A stretch of DNA of 42,722 nucleotides from a virus, in the IMG/VR virus record IMGVR_UViG_3300004806_000039, positions 1-42,722 of that record, one strand, 5' to 3'. The notes under the pieces are model-generated. The model was not told the origin of the DNA. It did no database searches and saw only the letters and a list, made by a program, of their open reading frames with translations. Of this stretch, positions 1-7,187 are shown piece after piece. A program made the position numbers and the translations under genes. Within the stretch, counting starts at the first letter, position 1. Each line of letters begins with the position of its first letter.

Positions 1-111
1 AGTATCCTGATGCTGCCAACTTCGAGGAGTATCCTGATGCTGCCAACTTCGAGGAGTATCCTGATGCTGCCAACTGCGAGGAGTCGCCTGATGCTGCCAA
101 CTGCGAGGAGG
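1..111. repeat. 27-bp tandem repeat, left part
   Basis: About four copies of a 27-bp unit (TATCCTGATGCTGCCAACTT followed by CGAGGAG) lie at the very start of the window and match the array at the other end. Units differ mainly at TAT/TCG, at TTC/TGC and at GAG/TAG, which change residues 6, 7 and 9 of the encoded nonapeptide. Confidence 0.95.
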
Positions 112-565
112 GGTCGCTGCTGCTATGCGAATTTTCGTCCACTGCGGCCGTGGACGAAGTGGCTTTCTGAAGATCCGAGACCTCTTTTTTTATTTTCGCC
201 GCATTGCACAAAAATTCGCATAACAACGCAGCGATAGTCGCAACTCTTTTTACGATCCCAGACTGGAACTTAACTTTTCCGCCAAGCTCAATAAGTTGGG
301 AACGGTCGGTCTCAACGATCAGTGCCTTTGCGCTCACCGACCAATCAAGCAATCCCCAATCTCCTTGGCCTTCCAATAGGCCGTGAAGCCCATGGCCGCA
401 CTCGGGAGATGGATTAAAGTCTGGAGCCGATACAGGGCCTTCCTTTGGCCATTGAAATCCTTTGTAGGATTTCAGATCTTTATTGCACGTTCGGAGTATT
501 AGGACTGGATCTTTGAATTCGGGCTCTGGCAGCTTTTCTTCAATTTTTTTAGCAGGTTTTTTCAT
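1..565 (-). CDS. Nonapeptide-repeat phage protein, N-terminal part (gene continues across the window ends)
   Basis: ATG at 565; the reading frame runs off the window at base 1 and resumes at 42722, ending at 42260. Dropping two duplicated bases at the join gives an exact 342-codon frame (341 aa). The first ~70 residues (KSYKGFQWPKEGPVSAPDF, then CGHGLHGLLEG) look like a domain I recall on other phage proteins of this repeat type (DUF7666-like, from memory). Next comes an Ala/Lys-rich helix that may be a coiled coil, a Ser-rich linker, and then nine-residue repeats of the form LAASG[D/Y][S/Y]S[K/Q]. No enzymatic motif is visible and the function is unknown. It would be the gene just upstream of the ParB-domain gene, 34 bp away. 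Repeat number may be wrong because assemblers collapse such arrays. Confidence 0.8.
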   Translation of the reverse strand, partial: MKKPAKKIEEKLPEPEFKDPVLILRTCNKDLKSYKGFQWPKEGPVSAPDFNPSPECGHGLHGLLEGQGDWGLLDWSVSAKALIVETDRSQLIELGGKVKFQSGIVKRVATIAALLCEFLCNAAKIKKEVSDLQKATSSTAAVDENSHSSSDPSSQLAASGDSSQLAASGYSSKLAASGYSSKLAASGY

Positions 566-599
566 GGTGTTTTGGGTTTTTATGTTGAAACAAATGGCA

Positions 600-2606
600 T
601 CACTTTTTCTTTCCCTTCTTTGCGGGAGCAGGCCCTCCCATGGCATCCAGGAACTTCAGAATTTGTCCGGAATCAGCGGCGCGACCTCCATGGGCGGTGA
701 GATGCTTGAGAGCCGAGGTGAGAGAGGAGCGCACGGCCCCCGCTCGGGAGTCATAGGCTGTGGAGTTGACGTTCGGGAAATAACCTCCTCTTCCCTTGTT
801 AAAAATGCTCACATGGTAACCGGCGTGGAATCCCTTCGCGGAACGAGCCACAGAAACTTCAACTTCACACTTAGGAGATCCCTTGAAGATAAAGGTGGCC
901 CTGTCCGGATTGGTGCAGATTTGCTTTGAGTTCCACTCGAAGTCCTCTGGCGTTTCCTTTTTCCCTTCCCATTCGAGGCTTTCTCCGAGTTCGGCGGCTT
1001 CCTTAGTTGCCGCCAGTTCCCGATTAAATTCCTCTTCCACCTGTTTTCGAACCTTCTTGGGGTCAATTTTGAAAATTTTGTGGCAAGACGCCAGAAAGGC
1101 ATCTTTGGGATCTCCATCCCATTGAATGGCTAGAGCCAGCGTGGCATCCACCAGGAGCACAAAGGGGTCCGCATCTTTTGCAGGCTGCTGGGGATGAAGG
1201 TCGTTCATCTCCCCAAGCAGATCCCAAATAAGAGTGGTAGCAGCAGGGCTGAAACGCTTCGCCTCGATCTCAGGAGCCATGCGAAGGATCTCTGCTCGGC
1301 ACGCAATCTCCACCCTCTTTTGGATCTCAATTTCTAATATCCGAGCTTCATTGGCCTCTTCCTTTTTGTAGTTGGGAATAAAATCCTTGGAGGTGCTCCG
1401 TTGGGGTTTACGAAAAATCCTCTGATCCTCTGGCTTTTCCTTTTCAGCATCCCGGGCGGCTTCGAGTGCCAGATCCCGCTTCACCAGTTCGTGCACGGCG
1501 CCTGCTGCGTCCTTGGCCAAGATAACGGGGACGCGCCCTCCAATTAGCTTCTTCCATGGTTCGGCCTTCTTGACGCCCTGGCGAAGATCAGTTTCATCCG
1601 GAGAATCCCCAAGCTCCACGAATCCAGAGTTCCACTGCAATTTTCTGCCTGTGTAGTCGAAAACCTTTTTTGCATCGTCACGGGACATCGCCTCAATGCC
1701 GCGCTCTGGATCCGTAACGCTCTGGGACCAATGCTCGTGGGCCTTCTCCTTCTTCATCCGGAAACATTCTGGATTCAGGCAAACAGGATTTCGGTATGCA
1801 TCCTCCATGTCGGAGATGTTGAGAGAATTGTGCGGGCAGTCACCGCACTCTCCTCCACCGTTTCTTTCCCCGCTTACTTCATCAAAGAAAACTGGGACAA
1901 GGCTTTCATCTTCCCGGTCGAAATCGACTCCAGCCAGGGAGATCATGCATTCATCCCGGATGATCCTATCGAGGAGTCGATAAGGTAAAGGAGCCAAGCC
2001 GTCGATTGGTTTGAGCACCCGCTTGGTCAAATCGTCGCGAACAATCCTGGAGGGGATTTTTGCAAGAAGTCTGGCATGAGAAAACGAGATCTCTCCATTC
2101 TCAAGAGCAACCCCTGCAGGGGTGCCAAGGAGATTGAGAATAGAGATCCGTTGGCGGATAAACTCCTCGGTCCTTCCGATCCTGAGACCTAGGGCAGCGA
2201 GTGGTTTCTTTTCAGTCTCACCTAAAATCTTGATGAGTTGTTTCATTCCCTCTGCTTCCTCAAGCGGGGAAAGGTCCGATCTCTGGAGATTCTCAATAAG
2301 CTGCATCTCCAGAACCTCCCGTTCGGAGAGATCGTCACGGATGAGAACGGGAACTTCAGTGAGTCCTGAGAGAGAAGCTGCGCGAAGGCGGCACTCACCT
2401 GAAATCAGTTCGTAGGCGATTCCAGCCGCAATCCTTCCCGGGTCAACGGAGGCCCTCACCAGGAGAGGGTTTAGGATTCCATGAGCACTGATCGAGGCCG
2501 AGAGTTCGGAAAGGTACTCATCCCTAAAAATCTTTCTGGGATTCGTCTTGGAGGGGGCGATCTGGTTGACAGGGATGAATGAGAGATTAATCGGTTTTGA
2601 TGTCAT
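600..2606 (-). CDS. ParB-domain protein (large, 668 aa)
   Basis: The N-terminal ~200 residues are a ParB/Spo0J-type nuclease-like domain with a helix-turn-helix. Visible are NPRKIF (22-27), the CTP-binding motif in the form GECRLRAA (70-77, usual consensus GERRxRA) and IENLQRSDLSPLEEA (104-118). A Cys/His cluster follows near residues 250-285 (CGDCPHNS, then CLNPECF), probably a zinc site, as in ParB-like proteins of plasmids and phages. The C-terminal half is charged and unassigned. At 668 aa it is about twice the usual ParB length. No ParA ATPase is encoded in the window, so a role as DNA-binding regulator or CTP-dependent clamp is as likely as partition. Its start overlaps the upstream gene by 20 bp; no Shine-Dalgarno is visible. 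Confidence 0.85.
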   Translation of the reverse strand: MTSKPINLSFIPVNQIAPSKTNPRKIFRDEYLSELSASISAHGILNPLLVRASVDPGRIAAGIAYELISGECRLRAASLSGLTEVPVLIRDDLSEREVLEMQLIENLQRSDLSPLEEAEGMKQLIKILGETEKKPLAALGLRIGRTEEFIRQRISILNLLGTPAGVALENGEISFSHARLLAKIPSRIVRDDLTKRVLKPIDGLAPLPYRLLDRIIRDECMISLAGVDFDREDESLVPVFFDEVSGERNGGGECGDCPHNSLNISDMEDAYRNPVCLNPECFRMKKEKAHEHWSQSVTDPERGIEAMSRDDAKKVFDYTGRKLQWNSGFVELGDSPDETDLRQGVKKAEPWKKLIGGRVPVILAKDAAGAVHELVKRDLALEAARDAEKEKPEDQRIFRKPQRSTSKDFIPNYKKEEANEARILEIEIQKRVEIACRAEILRMAPEIEAKRFSPAATTLIWDLLGEMNDLHPQQPAKDADPFVLLVDATLALAIQWDGDPKDAFLASCHKIFKIDPKKVRKQVEEEFNRELAATKEAAELGESLEWEGKKETPEDFEWNSKQICTNPDRATFIFKGSPKCEVEVSVARSAKGFHAGYHVSIFNKGRGGYFPNVNSTAYDSRAGAVRSSLTSALKHLTAHGGRAADSGQILKFLDAMGGPAPAKKGKKK

Positions 2607-3123
2607 GGTTTGAGGCTTTGGATCGTTTTAAAAATTTCTTGCCGCCCTTTCTGTTGCAGTTCCCTTTCCGGTGGCGGCGATAACTCTCTGATGCGGCTTG
2701 GGATTTCTGGCCCGGCAGCTTGCTGCCGGTCATTCCGGAAAGACTGATTTCGCGGGAGATCCCCTTGCAGCGCCATGAATGGGCTCCTGCGGTCTCTCCG
2801 TAGAAATAGCCCAGCTCGTGCATCGTCATCTTGTTCCAGGGCTCGATATGGCAGGCACGGCCACAGGCAGCCATCTGCTTGAGCATCTGGGCAGGATGGG
2901 GGCCGTGTGCTCCTAGAAACCGGAAGAATGCCTTAATCCCGGTAATCCGCTGATGAATGTCGTACTCGGTAGGAGCCGAATCCTCCCCATCACTTTCAGC
3001 TGCAATTATCTCATCAAAAGGGAGGTCAACATAGACCGGCTCCCAACCCGTACGGTTGTAAAAACGGGTCAAGGCTCTGTTTGCCTTTTCATCCAGTTCA
3101 CGGAATCCGGCCTTCGCGGTCAT
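2587..3123 (-). CDS. Hypothetical protein with sigma-like helix-turn-helix segment
   Basis: 178 aa, not recognised. Residues ~105-130 (TMHELGYFYGETAGAHSWR) have the spacing of a sigma-factor region-4 type helix-turn-helix (HELG, then GET, then a basic residue), so DNA binding is plausible. The C-terminus is strongly basic (repeated RK/KK) with Asn and Ser. It lies directly upstream of the ParB-domain gene and overlaps it by 20 bp, so the two are probably cotranscribed. The HTH reading is an inference from one short motif. Confidence 0.6.
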   Translation of the reverse strand: MTAKAGFRELDEKANRALTRFYNRTGWEPVYVDLPFDEIIAAESDGEDSAPTEYDIHQRITGIKAFFRFLGAHGPHPAQMLKQMAACGRACHIEPWNKMTMHELGYFYGETAGAHSWRCKGISREISLSGMTGSKLPGQKSQAASESYRRHRKGNCNRKGGKKFLKRSKASNHDIKTD

Positions 3124-3205
3124 GATTGAACCCTCCGAAGGCTGAATTTAGGATTTAGGATAGCTTCCAGAAGTAGGAGCGAGGGGATCGAATGAAAAGG
3201 GAGGT

Positions 3206-3265
3206 GGGAGGCACCGACAGCACACTTTGCCTTCTCCTTTCGGATACCGTGCAGCGATGCCTCCC
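3206..3265 (-). other. Long hairpin / candidate structured RNA in the 163-bp gap upstream of the ParB pair
   Basis: On the minus strand GGGAGGCATCG can pair with CGGTGCCTCCC (11 bp, one G-U) around a ~38-nt interior. The interior holds GCAC/GTGC and a TCC-GAAA-GGA tetraloop hairpin. The strand following the stem reads ACCTCCCTTTTCATT, a weak T-run. It could be an untranslated leader element of the 3123 gene, a small RNA, or a poor terminator after the 3287-3763 gene. I recognise no known RNA family. The rest of 3124-3286 holds no gene I can support. Confidence 0.45.
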
Positions 3266-3286
3266 GTTTCGGGTGGGAATTCCGTT

Positions 3287-3763
3287 TCATTTTGCCCTCC
3301 TTTGTCTCGCTCGGATTCGAGACATACCTGCTAACCGTTTAGCATGGGCGCGGCGGGTGATTTCATGATGGATGGAAAGCTTTAATTGGATCAAAGAATC
3401 CCAAGTGGCCTGAAGTGGAAATGGAGTTAAGGCAACCTCTGCGAGGTAGTCTGCCTCATGGGCAGAGATCTTCGGGAATTCTGAGAGAATCTCCCTCGCA
3501 AGAACTAATATCCTGATTGCGTTCGCCATTACTAAAGCGAAGGAAGCATGAGGGTTATCGTTTCGTATCCCCTCCCAAATCTTTTCATTGGTTCGAAGGG
3601 GTGGTAACATTTCTACTGGCCTACGCCCCTGTGTACGGCAGCGTGCTAGGCCAAGCTCGCACATGATAGCGCCTTCTGGCTTGCCTGTTGCCATGAGCTG
3701 CCGCTTGTAGGCAGCGTACTCTAGGGGGTTGGTGACCATGACAGGTATTAATGCTTTATTCAT
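3287..3763 (-). CDS. Hypothetical protein, 158 aa
   Basis: Not recognised. It is mostly helical by composition, with a central hydrophobic stretch (FALVMANAIRILVLAREIL, ~75-93) that is more likely a buried helix than a membrane span because charged residues flank it closely. The C-terminus is very basic (last 20 residues rich in Arg), suggesting nucleic-acid contact. It overlaps the upstream gene by 4 bp in the ATGA manner, so it belongs to the coupled run of small early genes. Confidence 0.65.
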   Translation of the reverse strand: MNKALIPVMVTNPLEYAAYKRQLMATGKPEGAIMCELGLARCRTQGRRPVEMLPPLRTNEKIWEGIRNDNPHASFALVMANAIRILVLAREILSEFPKISAHEADYLAEVALTPFPLQATWDSLIQLKLSIHHEITRRAHAKRLAGMSRIRARQRRAK

Positions 3764-3954
3764 CGAATCCCGATCGCCTCCTGCTTGATGTTCTCGAAGC
3801 GGATCCTGCGGCTCTCCTGAAGACGACGCCGGCGCCGAGCAGCTGAGGTCCTGCCGCCATGACTACCGAAAAACTTGCAGCACTCGGAATAGCTGCGACC
3901 TGTCTTGGCCATCATCTGGCTCAGTTTCTCGTGAAATGAAACGCGGCGGCTCAT
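3760..3954 (-). CDS. Small basic protein, 64 aa
   Basis: Start chosen at the ATG at 3954 (MSRRVSFHEKL) because it overlaps the stop of the upstream zinc-ribbon gene as ATGA; a longer in-frame start at 4017 would lie entirely inside that gene. The sequence contains GRSYSECCKFFGSHGG followed by a run of five Arg. An HTH-like helix pair followed by a basic tail would fit a small DNA- or RNA-binding protein, but the family is unknown. Confidence 0.65.
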   Translation of the reverse strand: MSRRVSFHEKLSQMMAKTGRSYSECCKFFGSHGGRTSAARRRRRLQESRRIRFENIKQEAIGIR

Positions 3955-4286
3955 CGCAGCACCTCCAGTCTCCAACAGGCCCGGCAGAACAACTTCGATG
4001 ATCGGCTTACATACCAATTATCTGCTACCTTTCCACATGTGTCGCAGACCTGATGATTGCAATTCTGACCGTGATTACAAAGATCACATACCAATCCAAT
4101 ATGAGAGGAAGTGAACTTCCGGTGAACGATTCCACAATGGGAGCATTCCCTAAGATCTTGATAAGGAGAGGCGCTGGATCCTGACTGCCAGCAGTCGAAG
4201 CACACGAGTTCATCTCCATCCCTGAGAAAATGCCTATCTTCTTCCCCACAGAGGCAGCACTGCCGAAGTTCAGCCAGAGTGCTCAT
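3951..4286 (-). CDS. Multi-zinc-ribbon protein, 111 aa
   Basis: Three Cys-pair knuckle sets are visible: CCLC (10-13) with CFDC (~29-32); CSHC (~48-51) with CDLC (~68-71); CDTCGK (~81-86) with CRAC (~101-104). That is enough for three zinc ribbons in 111 residues. Such proteins in phages often bind nucleic acid or host polymerase, but nothing here points to one partner. It overlaps its neighbours by 4 bp on both sides (ATGA), marking tight translational coupling. Confidence 0.75.
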   Translation of the reverse strand: MSTLAELRQCCLCGEEDRHFLRDGDELVCFDCWQSGSSASPYQDLRECSHCGIVHRKFTSSHIGLVCDLCNHGQNCNHQVCDTCGKVADNWYVSRSSKLFCRACWRLEVLR

Positions 4287-4690
4287 CGGATCACCTCCAC
4301 TTCCAATCTGAATATGGTGCGTATCCTCAGGAAGGATTTGATCCCTTGGAAAGAGCGAGGGGCAGATTTCTTGAAGCGCTTCTTTTTTTTGTCCCAGAAG
4401 GCTGAAAGAGGTTTGCCCTCAAATTCAGGACAGTAACCACTACGATCTTCGGGAATTAAATTTCCCTCTTCATCCAAAGATGCCGCAATAACTCCTACGT
4501 CATGAAGGGGTGTATGGAAGGCGGGATGTTCTTCAATGGATGATTCGGCACATCCTTTTGCTTCAAAGTTGAGACGAAGCTTTTCTAACTCATCCCAGTT
4601 GGTCTTATTGATGATGCGCTGAGAAAAACCGGCCCGTTTGCACATTGCGGTCCATGCCTGCTGGTGAAGAGTCAAGGGTTCCTTTTTCAT
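4283..4690 (-). CDS. Hypothetical protein, 135 aa
   Basis: Start set at the ATG at 4690 (MKKEPLTLHQQAW): it has a good GGGAGG Shine-Dalgarno just upstream and overlaps the preceding stop as ATGA. A start at 4711 is possible but would lie inside the previous gene. The N-terminal half is helical; the C-terminal third is rich in Lys/Arg/Phe. No family recognised. Confidence 0.7.
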   Translation of the reverse strand: MKKEPLTLHQQAWTAMCKRAGFSQRIINKTNWDELEKLRLNFEAKGCAESSIEEHPAFHTPLHDVGVIAASLDEEGNLIPEDRSGYCPEFEGKPLSAFWDKKKKRFKKSAPRSFQGIKSFLRIRTIFRLEVEVIR

Positions 4691-4968
4691 TCGGGCCTCC
4701 CTTCTGGGCATTTGATTTCCTCGAAAATCCGAGGATATTTCCCTCTCCTCCAGCTGGGTCTATAGGTACTAAGGAAAATCTTTTTCCATTTCCCATCGCG
4801 TTGTTGGAATGATCCCCAAATGGTAGTGACAGTCGGGAAATGCTTGGCCAACTGTCGCAGGAAGGGAGGCCAATCAATGAGAGGGGATTCCCCTTCATAA
4901 TCGCGTCCCGGAACGTGGAATCGTTTCAGGCCAATCCCTCCACGGATTTCTTCTAGTTGCTTATCCAT
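4687..4968 (-). CDS. Hypothetical protein, 93 aa
   Basis: Not recognised. A compact, probably globular alpha/beta protein, with several Trp and a pattern like DWPPFLRQLAKHFPTVTTIW (32-51), then GSFQQRDGKWKKIFLSTYR. The alternation resembles a small enzyme-like or binding fold with a beta hairpin, but no catalytic motif can be named. It overlaps both neighbours (8 bp upstream, 4 bp downstream) in the coupled early operon. Confidence 0.65.
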   Translation of the reverse strand: MDKQLEEIRGGIGLKRFHVPGRDYEGESPLIDWPPFLRQLAKHFPTVTTIWGSFQQRDGKWKKIFLSTYRPSWRRGKYPRIFEEIKCPEGRPE

Positions 4969-5140
4969 GGAGCACCCCCAGTTGATGTAGAATGATCTTT
5001 CCGAGAATGATGATGAGCGTCCAAAGCCCTAGGAAGAGGGCGATCACGAAAATCCACACGGCAAGAACCCCGACCCAATAAAGCAACGGCTGCTTCCCCT
5101 TTTTAGGGAATTGGATGATCTCTCCTGGAAGGCGATTCAT
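4961..5140 (-). CDS. Small membrane protein, 59 aa
   Basis: Start chosen at the ATG at 5140 (MNRLPGEIIQF), overlapping the upstream stop as ATGA. Residues ~21-47 form one long hydrophobic segment (LYWVGVLAVWIFVIALFLG, then LWTLIIILGKI), enough for a single span or a short hairpin. No motif beyond that. It sits in a row of four coupled membrane peptides (4961-5722) next to the integration region; role unknown. Confidence 0.6.
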   Translation of the reverse strand: MNRLPGEIIQFPKKGKQPLLYWVGVLAVWIFVIALFLGLWTLIIILGKIILHQLGVLHG

Positions 5141-5340
5141 CGGATTACCCTCCAAAGTTCGAAGAAAAAAATAATGAATGTGAAAACAGCCCAGATGCAG
5201 ATCAGGTGAAAATAGGCTCGCTTCATCATAAAGGCCTCTCTGGGCCATTTCTCATCAGGCCAGCCACAATTTGAGCAGTACTCATCGACGGGGCTTGGCT
5301 TAGCGAAGTCTTCTCCGCACTGGGGACAATGCGTGATCAC
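5137..5340 (-). CDS. Zinc-ribbon membrane peptide, 67 aa
   Basis: Start set at the GTG at 5340, giving a GTGA overlap with the 55-aa gene upstream; a longer start at 5430 would run through that gene. The N-terminus is a zinc ribbon (CPQCGEDF, then YCSNCGWPDE), the C-terminus one hydrophobic helix (FHLICIWAVFTFIIFFF). The ribbon is a clear paralogue of the N-terminus of the 37767-38078 protein (CPHCGEP, then YCEECGWPDE). The shared cassette on two different C-termini suggests one anchored and one soluble version. Confidence 0.7.
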   Translation of the reverse strand: MITHCPQCGEDFAKPSPVDEYCSNCGWPDEKWPREAFMMKRAYFHLICIWAVFTFIIFFFELWRVIR

Positions 5341-5504
5341 TTGATCACCTCCAAAAGATATAAGGTGTACTTTCCGAGAAGCAGGGAAAGCACCAGGAGA
5401 AATAAAAACGCTGTTATAACAGCAGCCCAAACCAGAATCCCAATCTGGATGCGCGTGAGGAGTGAGGGCGGGGAAATTTGCCCTGGCAAGAAAGAGCCGC
5501 TCAT
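5337..5504 (-). CDS. Small membrane peptide, 55 aa
   Basis: A short frame beginning ATGAGCGGCTC at 5504 and ending at the TGA at 5337. Residues ~20-44 are one strongly hydrophobic helix (IGILVWAAVITAFLFLLVLS). It is supported by overlaps on both sides: ATGA with the gene above, GTGA with the zinc-ribbon gene below. Function unknown. Confidence 0.6.
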   Translation of the reverse strand: MSGSFLPGQISPPSLLTRIQIGILVWAAVITAFLFLLVLSLLLGKYTLYLLEVIK

Positions 5505-5722
5505 TTGAGCACCCCCAATTTTGAGAGATCCCAGATCCAGATCGGGATACCGGCTAAAGTGATCGCAAGTGCGATCAGGAAGTTCTTTCTACGCTCTACA
5601 GAGAGGGAAGTCCTCTTTTTGTCCCACTTTTGTCCCCCTGCTTGCGTAACTCCCTTATAATCAAGGGAGCGGGTGAAGGGAATCGAACCCTCGTCACTGG
5701 CTCTTGTTTCAGAATGTTTCAT
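5501..5722 (-). CDS. Small membrane peptide overlapping attP (start uncertain)
   Basis: The C-terminal part is convincing: a basic stretch (KKRTSLSVERRK), one hydrophobic segment (NFLIALAITLAGIPIWIW) and a stop overlapping the next ATG as ATGA. The start is uncertain. The first in-frame ATG is at 5722, and the reading frame from there crosses the tRNA-like attP core, encoding EGSIPFTRS from it. If that start is used, integration would change the N-terminus or promoter of this gene. An alternative non-ATG start closer to the membrane segment cannot be excluded. Confidence 0.45.
   Translation of the reverse strand: MKHSETRASDEGSIPFTRSLDYKGVTQAGGQKWDKKRTSLSVERRKNFLIALAITLAGIPIWIWDLSKLGVLK
5618..5638. 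repeat. Candidate integrase arm-type sites, left pair
   Basis: TTTGTCCCAC (5618-5627) and TTTGTCCCCC (5629-5638) in direct orientation, 11 bp apart, on the left of the attP core. The same two 10-mers, with one mismatch and in reverse order, recur on the right (5767-5786). Paired arms on both sides of a core are typical of tyrosine-integrase attP sites. Confidence 0.5.
5665..5705 (-). other. attP core: 3' end of a tRNA-Gly gene
   Basis: On the minus strand this reads as the T-arm and acceptor 3' strand of a tRNA: T-stem GAGGG / loop TTCGATT / CCCTT, then CACCCGC and T73 followed by CC. U73 and an acceptor that would pair with GCGGGTG fit tRNA-Gly. The 5' half of a tRNA is absent, so it is not a functional tRNA gene. 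It lies ~100 bp upstream of the integrase start, the usual place for an attP matching the 3' end of a host tRNA gene. The gene identity is inferred from the acceptor stem only. Confidence 0.75.
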
Positions 5723-5724
5723 AA

Positions 5725-5756
5725 TGCTCTGGTTTGCTTCTGTTTGCTCTGGTTTG
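5725..5756. repeat. 12-bp direct repeat beside attP
   Basis: TGCTCTGGTTTG occurs at 5725-5736 and again at 5745-5756, a 20-bp period (about two helical turns). It lies between the tRNA-like core and the right arm-type sites and may bind integrase, an excision factor or a host factor. The repeat is seen; the role is inferred. Confidence 0.5.
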
Positions 5757-5766
5757 TTGTTTTTTA

Positions 5767-5786
5767 TTTGTCCCCCTTGTCCCACT
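5767..5786. repeat. Candidate integrase arm-type sites, right pair
   Basis: TTTGTCCCCC (5767-5776) followed directly by CTTGTCCCAC (5777-5786), same orientation as the left pair at 5618-5638. The pair ends 16 bp before the integrase ATG, so integrase binding here could also repress its own gene. Confidence 0.5.
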
Positions 5787-5802
5787 GTGCAAAATTGCTT
5801 CC

Positions 5803-6846
5803 ATGGCCTCCCTCTTGAAAAAGCCTTCCAGCCCTTTCTGGTATCTGCAATGGAAAGACGGGAAAAAATGGAAGAAATCGAGCACTGGCCTCCGATGGGA
5901 TAATCCAAATGATACGGCGGCCGCTAGAGAACTCCGTGCAAAGCACGAGGCTAAGGAGTACCGAAGCGCTGCAACTGTGACTATAGGTTGGGACTGGGTG
6001 CCCAAATACCTCAAAAATCAGGCTCTTTCCCCTCGCACCCTTGAGAGGTACACCGATGCCTGGAACTGGATGGGGCTCTACCTTACCACAACGGGAATTG
6101 ACGTGCCGAAGGTCACCTATTCTCTTGTTTCCAATTACATCGAATGGAGACTCACTCGGAAAAAGAAGAACGGGAAGCGAAGCGGCCGCAACACTGCCAT
6201 CCTCGAAGTCAAGTTGCTTGCTTCCCTTCTCAATGAGAGTGTCAGACGTGGCTATATTGCTGCTTCCCCTCTTGCCGTGCTCAAATTGCGACGGGATCCC
6301 CCGAAGGCAAAGAGGGAGTTTACTGATGAGGAAATTGAGAAGTGCCGAGAGGCACTCAAGGACGAACCAGCGTGGATGGGGACGGCCTTCGAGATCTCCT
6401 TGTGCACCGGCTGCAGACTTAGGGACACCAGAATTCCCCTCAATATGGTTGTGATAGATACCTCGTTCCCAACCATGACCTTCCCTTGCCCCAAGGGGGG
6501 AGAAAACAAATCGTTTTCCATCCCTGTTCCGAAGCAGCTGATACCAATGTTCCGCAGAATGAAGAGCGAGGGACGGATCCACACCATAGATGAATTCCCA
6601 TTCCAGCCTAGCAGGCGCTGGCAGCAATTTTTTCAGAAGGTCAAAATTGAGGGGGTTTGTTTTCATTCGTTGAGAGTCACAAAGGTTACGCGGCTGCGCC
6701 GTGAAGGAGTTCCTCGTGAGGCTGCAATGCGCTTGGTGAATCATTCCTCCGAGTTGATCCACATGCTTTACGATCGGCACCAGGTGCGCGACCTTGCCCA
6801 GTGGGCTGACATTGGGATCGCAGGGAACGCCGCCTCCACAGCTTGA
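5803..6846 (+). CDS. int: Tyrosine recombinase (phage integrase)
   Basis: 347 aa from the ATG at 5803 (MASLLKKPSSPFWYLQW); upstream in-frame starts would run through the right arm sites. An N-terminal arm-binding/SAM-like core-binding region (to ~residue 165) precedes the catalytic domain. The active-site set is complete: Arg in CTGCRLRD, Lys in the beta-hairpin CPKGGENKSF, HSLR box, His in RLVNHSS and the nucleophile Tyr in HMLYDRH. It integrates and, with a partner, excises the phage at the tRNA-Gly-type site just upstream. It is one of only three plus-strand genes I accept. No recognisable excisionase is adjacent; the divergent RHH proteins downstream are candidates. Confidence 0.95.
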   Translation: MASLLKKPSSPFWYLQWKDGKKWKKSSTGLRWDNPNDTAAARELRAKHEAKEYRSAATVTIGWDWVPKYLKNQALSPRTLERYTDAWNWMGLYLTTTGIDVPKVTYSLVSNYIEWRLTRKKKNGKRSGRNTAILEVKLLASLLNESVRRGYIAASPLAVLKLRRDPPKAKREFTDEEIEKCREALKDEPAWMGTAFEISLCTGCRLRDTRIPLNMVVIDTSFPTMTFPCPKGGENKSFSIPVPKQLIPMFRRMKSEGRIHTIDEFPFQPSRRWQQFFQKVKIEGVCFHSLRVTKVTRLRREGVPREAAMRLVNHSSELIHMLYDRHQVRDLAQWADIGIAGNAASTA

Positions 6847-6980
6847 AGTCGCTCAAGTAGATTCTTCCGGCAATGACGGGGAAGGAAGGGTCAGACCACA
6901 ACTCCGAGGCCTTTGCAAACGAGAGGCCAGCGGCTTTCATAAAACCGCGCTTTGAAAGTGGTTTTTCGATTGGCATGGAA

Positions 6981-7187
6981 TCAGGGGATCGGTTGGGTGG
7001 GATTTGGTGATTGGAGTTCCTGGAGTTTTGAAACAACAAGTGGAATTCCTGCCCGAATTGCCAAGGAAGCTATGCCTTTGATGGTGAGATTATTTGCTTT
7101 GGCTATTTGCTTCATAAGCTCGATCAGATCGATGGGAAGATCGATATTCTGAGGTTTTGTGGCAGGATTCTGATTTTCTGAGGTCAT
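6981..7187 (-). CDS. Ribbon-helix-helix type DNA-binding protein (divergent switch, left)
   Basis: 68 aa from the ATG at 7187 (MTSENQNPATK); the longer frame uses a TTG at 7205. Residues ~16-55 fit a ribbon-helix-helix fold: strand NIDLPIDL, helix IELMKQIAKANNL, turn TIKG, helix IASLAIRAGIPLVVSKL. Such proteins bind as dimers to short palindromes. It diverges from the RHH gene at 7295, with a perfect 10+10 bp palindrome over its own predicted promoter. Repressor of a lysis/lysogeny switch, or an excision/antirepressor factor, is an inference from position and fold. Confidence 0.7.
   Translation of the reverse strand: MTSENQNPATKPQNIDLPIDLIELMKQIAKANNLTIKGIASLAIRAGIPLVVSKLQELQSPNPTQPIP

Noticed and set aside
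483-929. 148-aa plus frame over the end of the ParB gene
   Set aside because: Shadow of the ParB-domain gene and repeat gene start; no domain and no operon context on the plus strand.
5137-5430. Longer start (5430) for the zinc-ribbon membrane peptide
   Set aside because: It would run through the 55-aa gene at 5337-5504; the GTG at 5340 gives a GTGA overlap.
5665-5705. A functional tRNA gene
   Set aside because: Only the T-arm and 3' acceptor strand are present; D-arm, anticodon arm and 5' acceptor are missing.
5630-5903. Plus-strand frames containing GEGNRTLV and MKGIEPSSLALV
   Set aside because: These are the typical false translations of tRNA T-arm complements; they cover the attP core and the integrase leader.
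5764-6780. 338-aa minus-strand frame opposite the integrase
   Set aside because: It is the antisense shadow of the integrase; the plus frame has the full catalytic set and this one has no recognisable domain.
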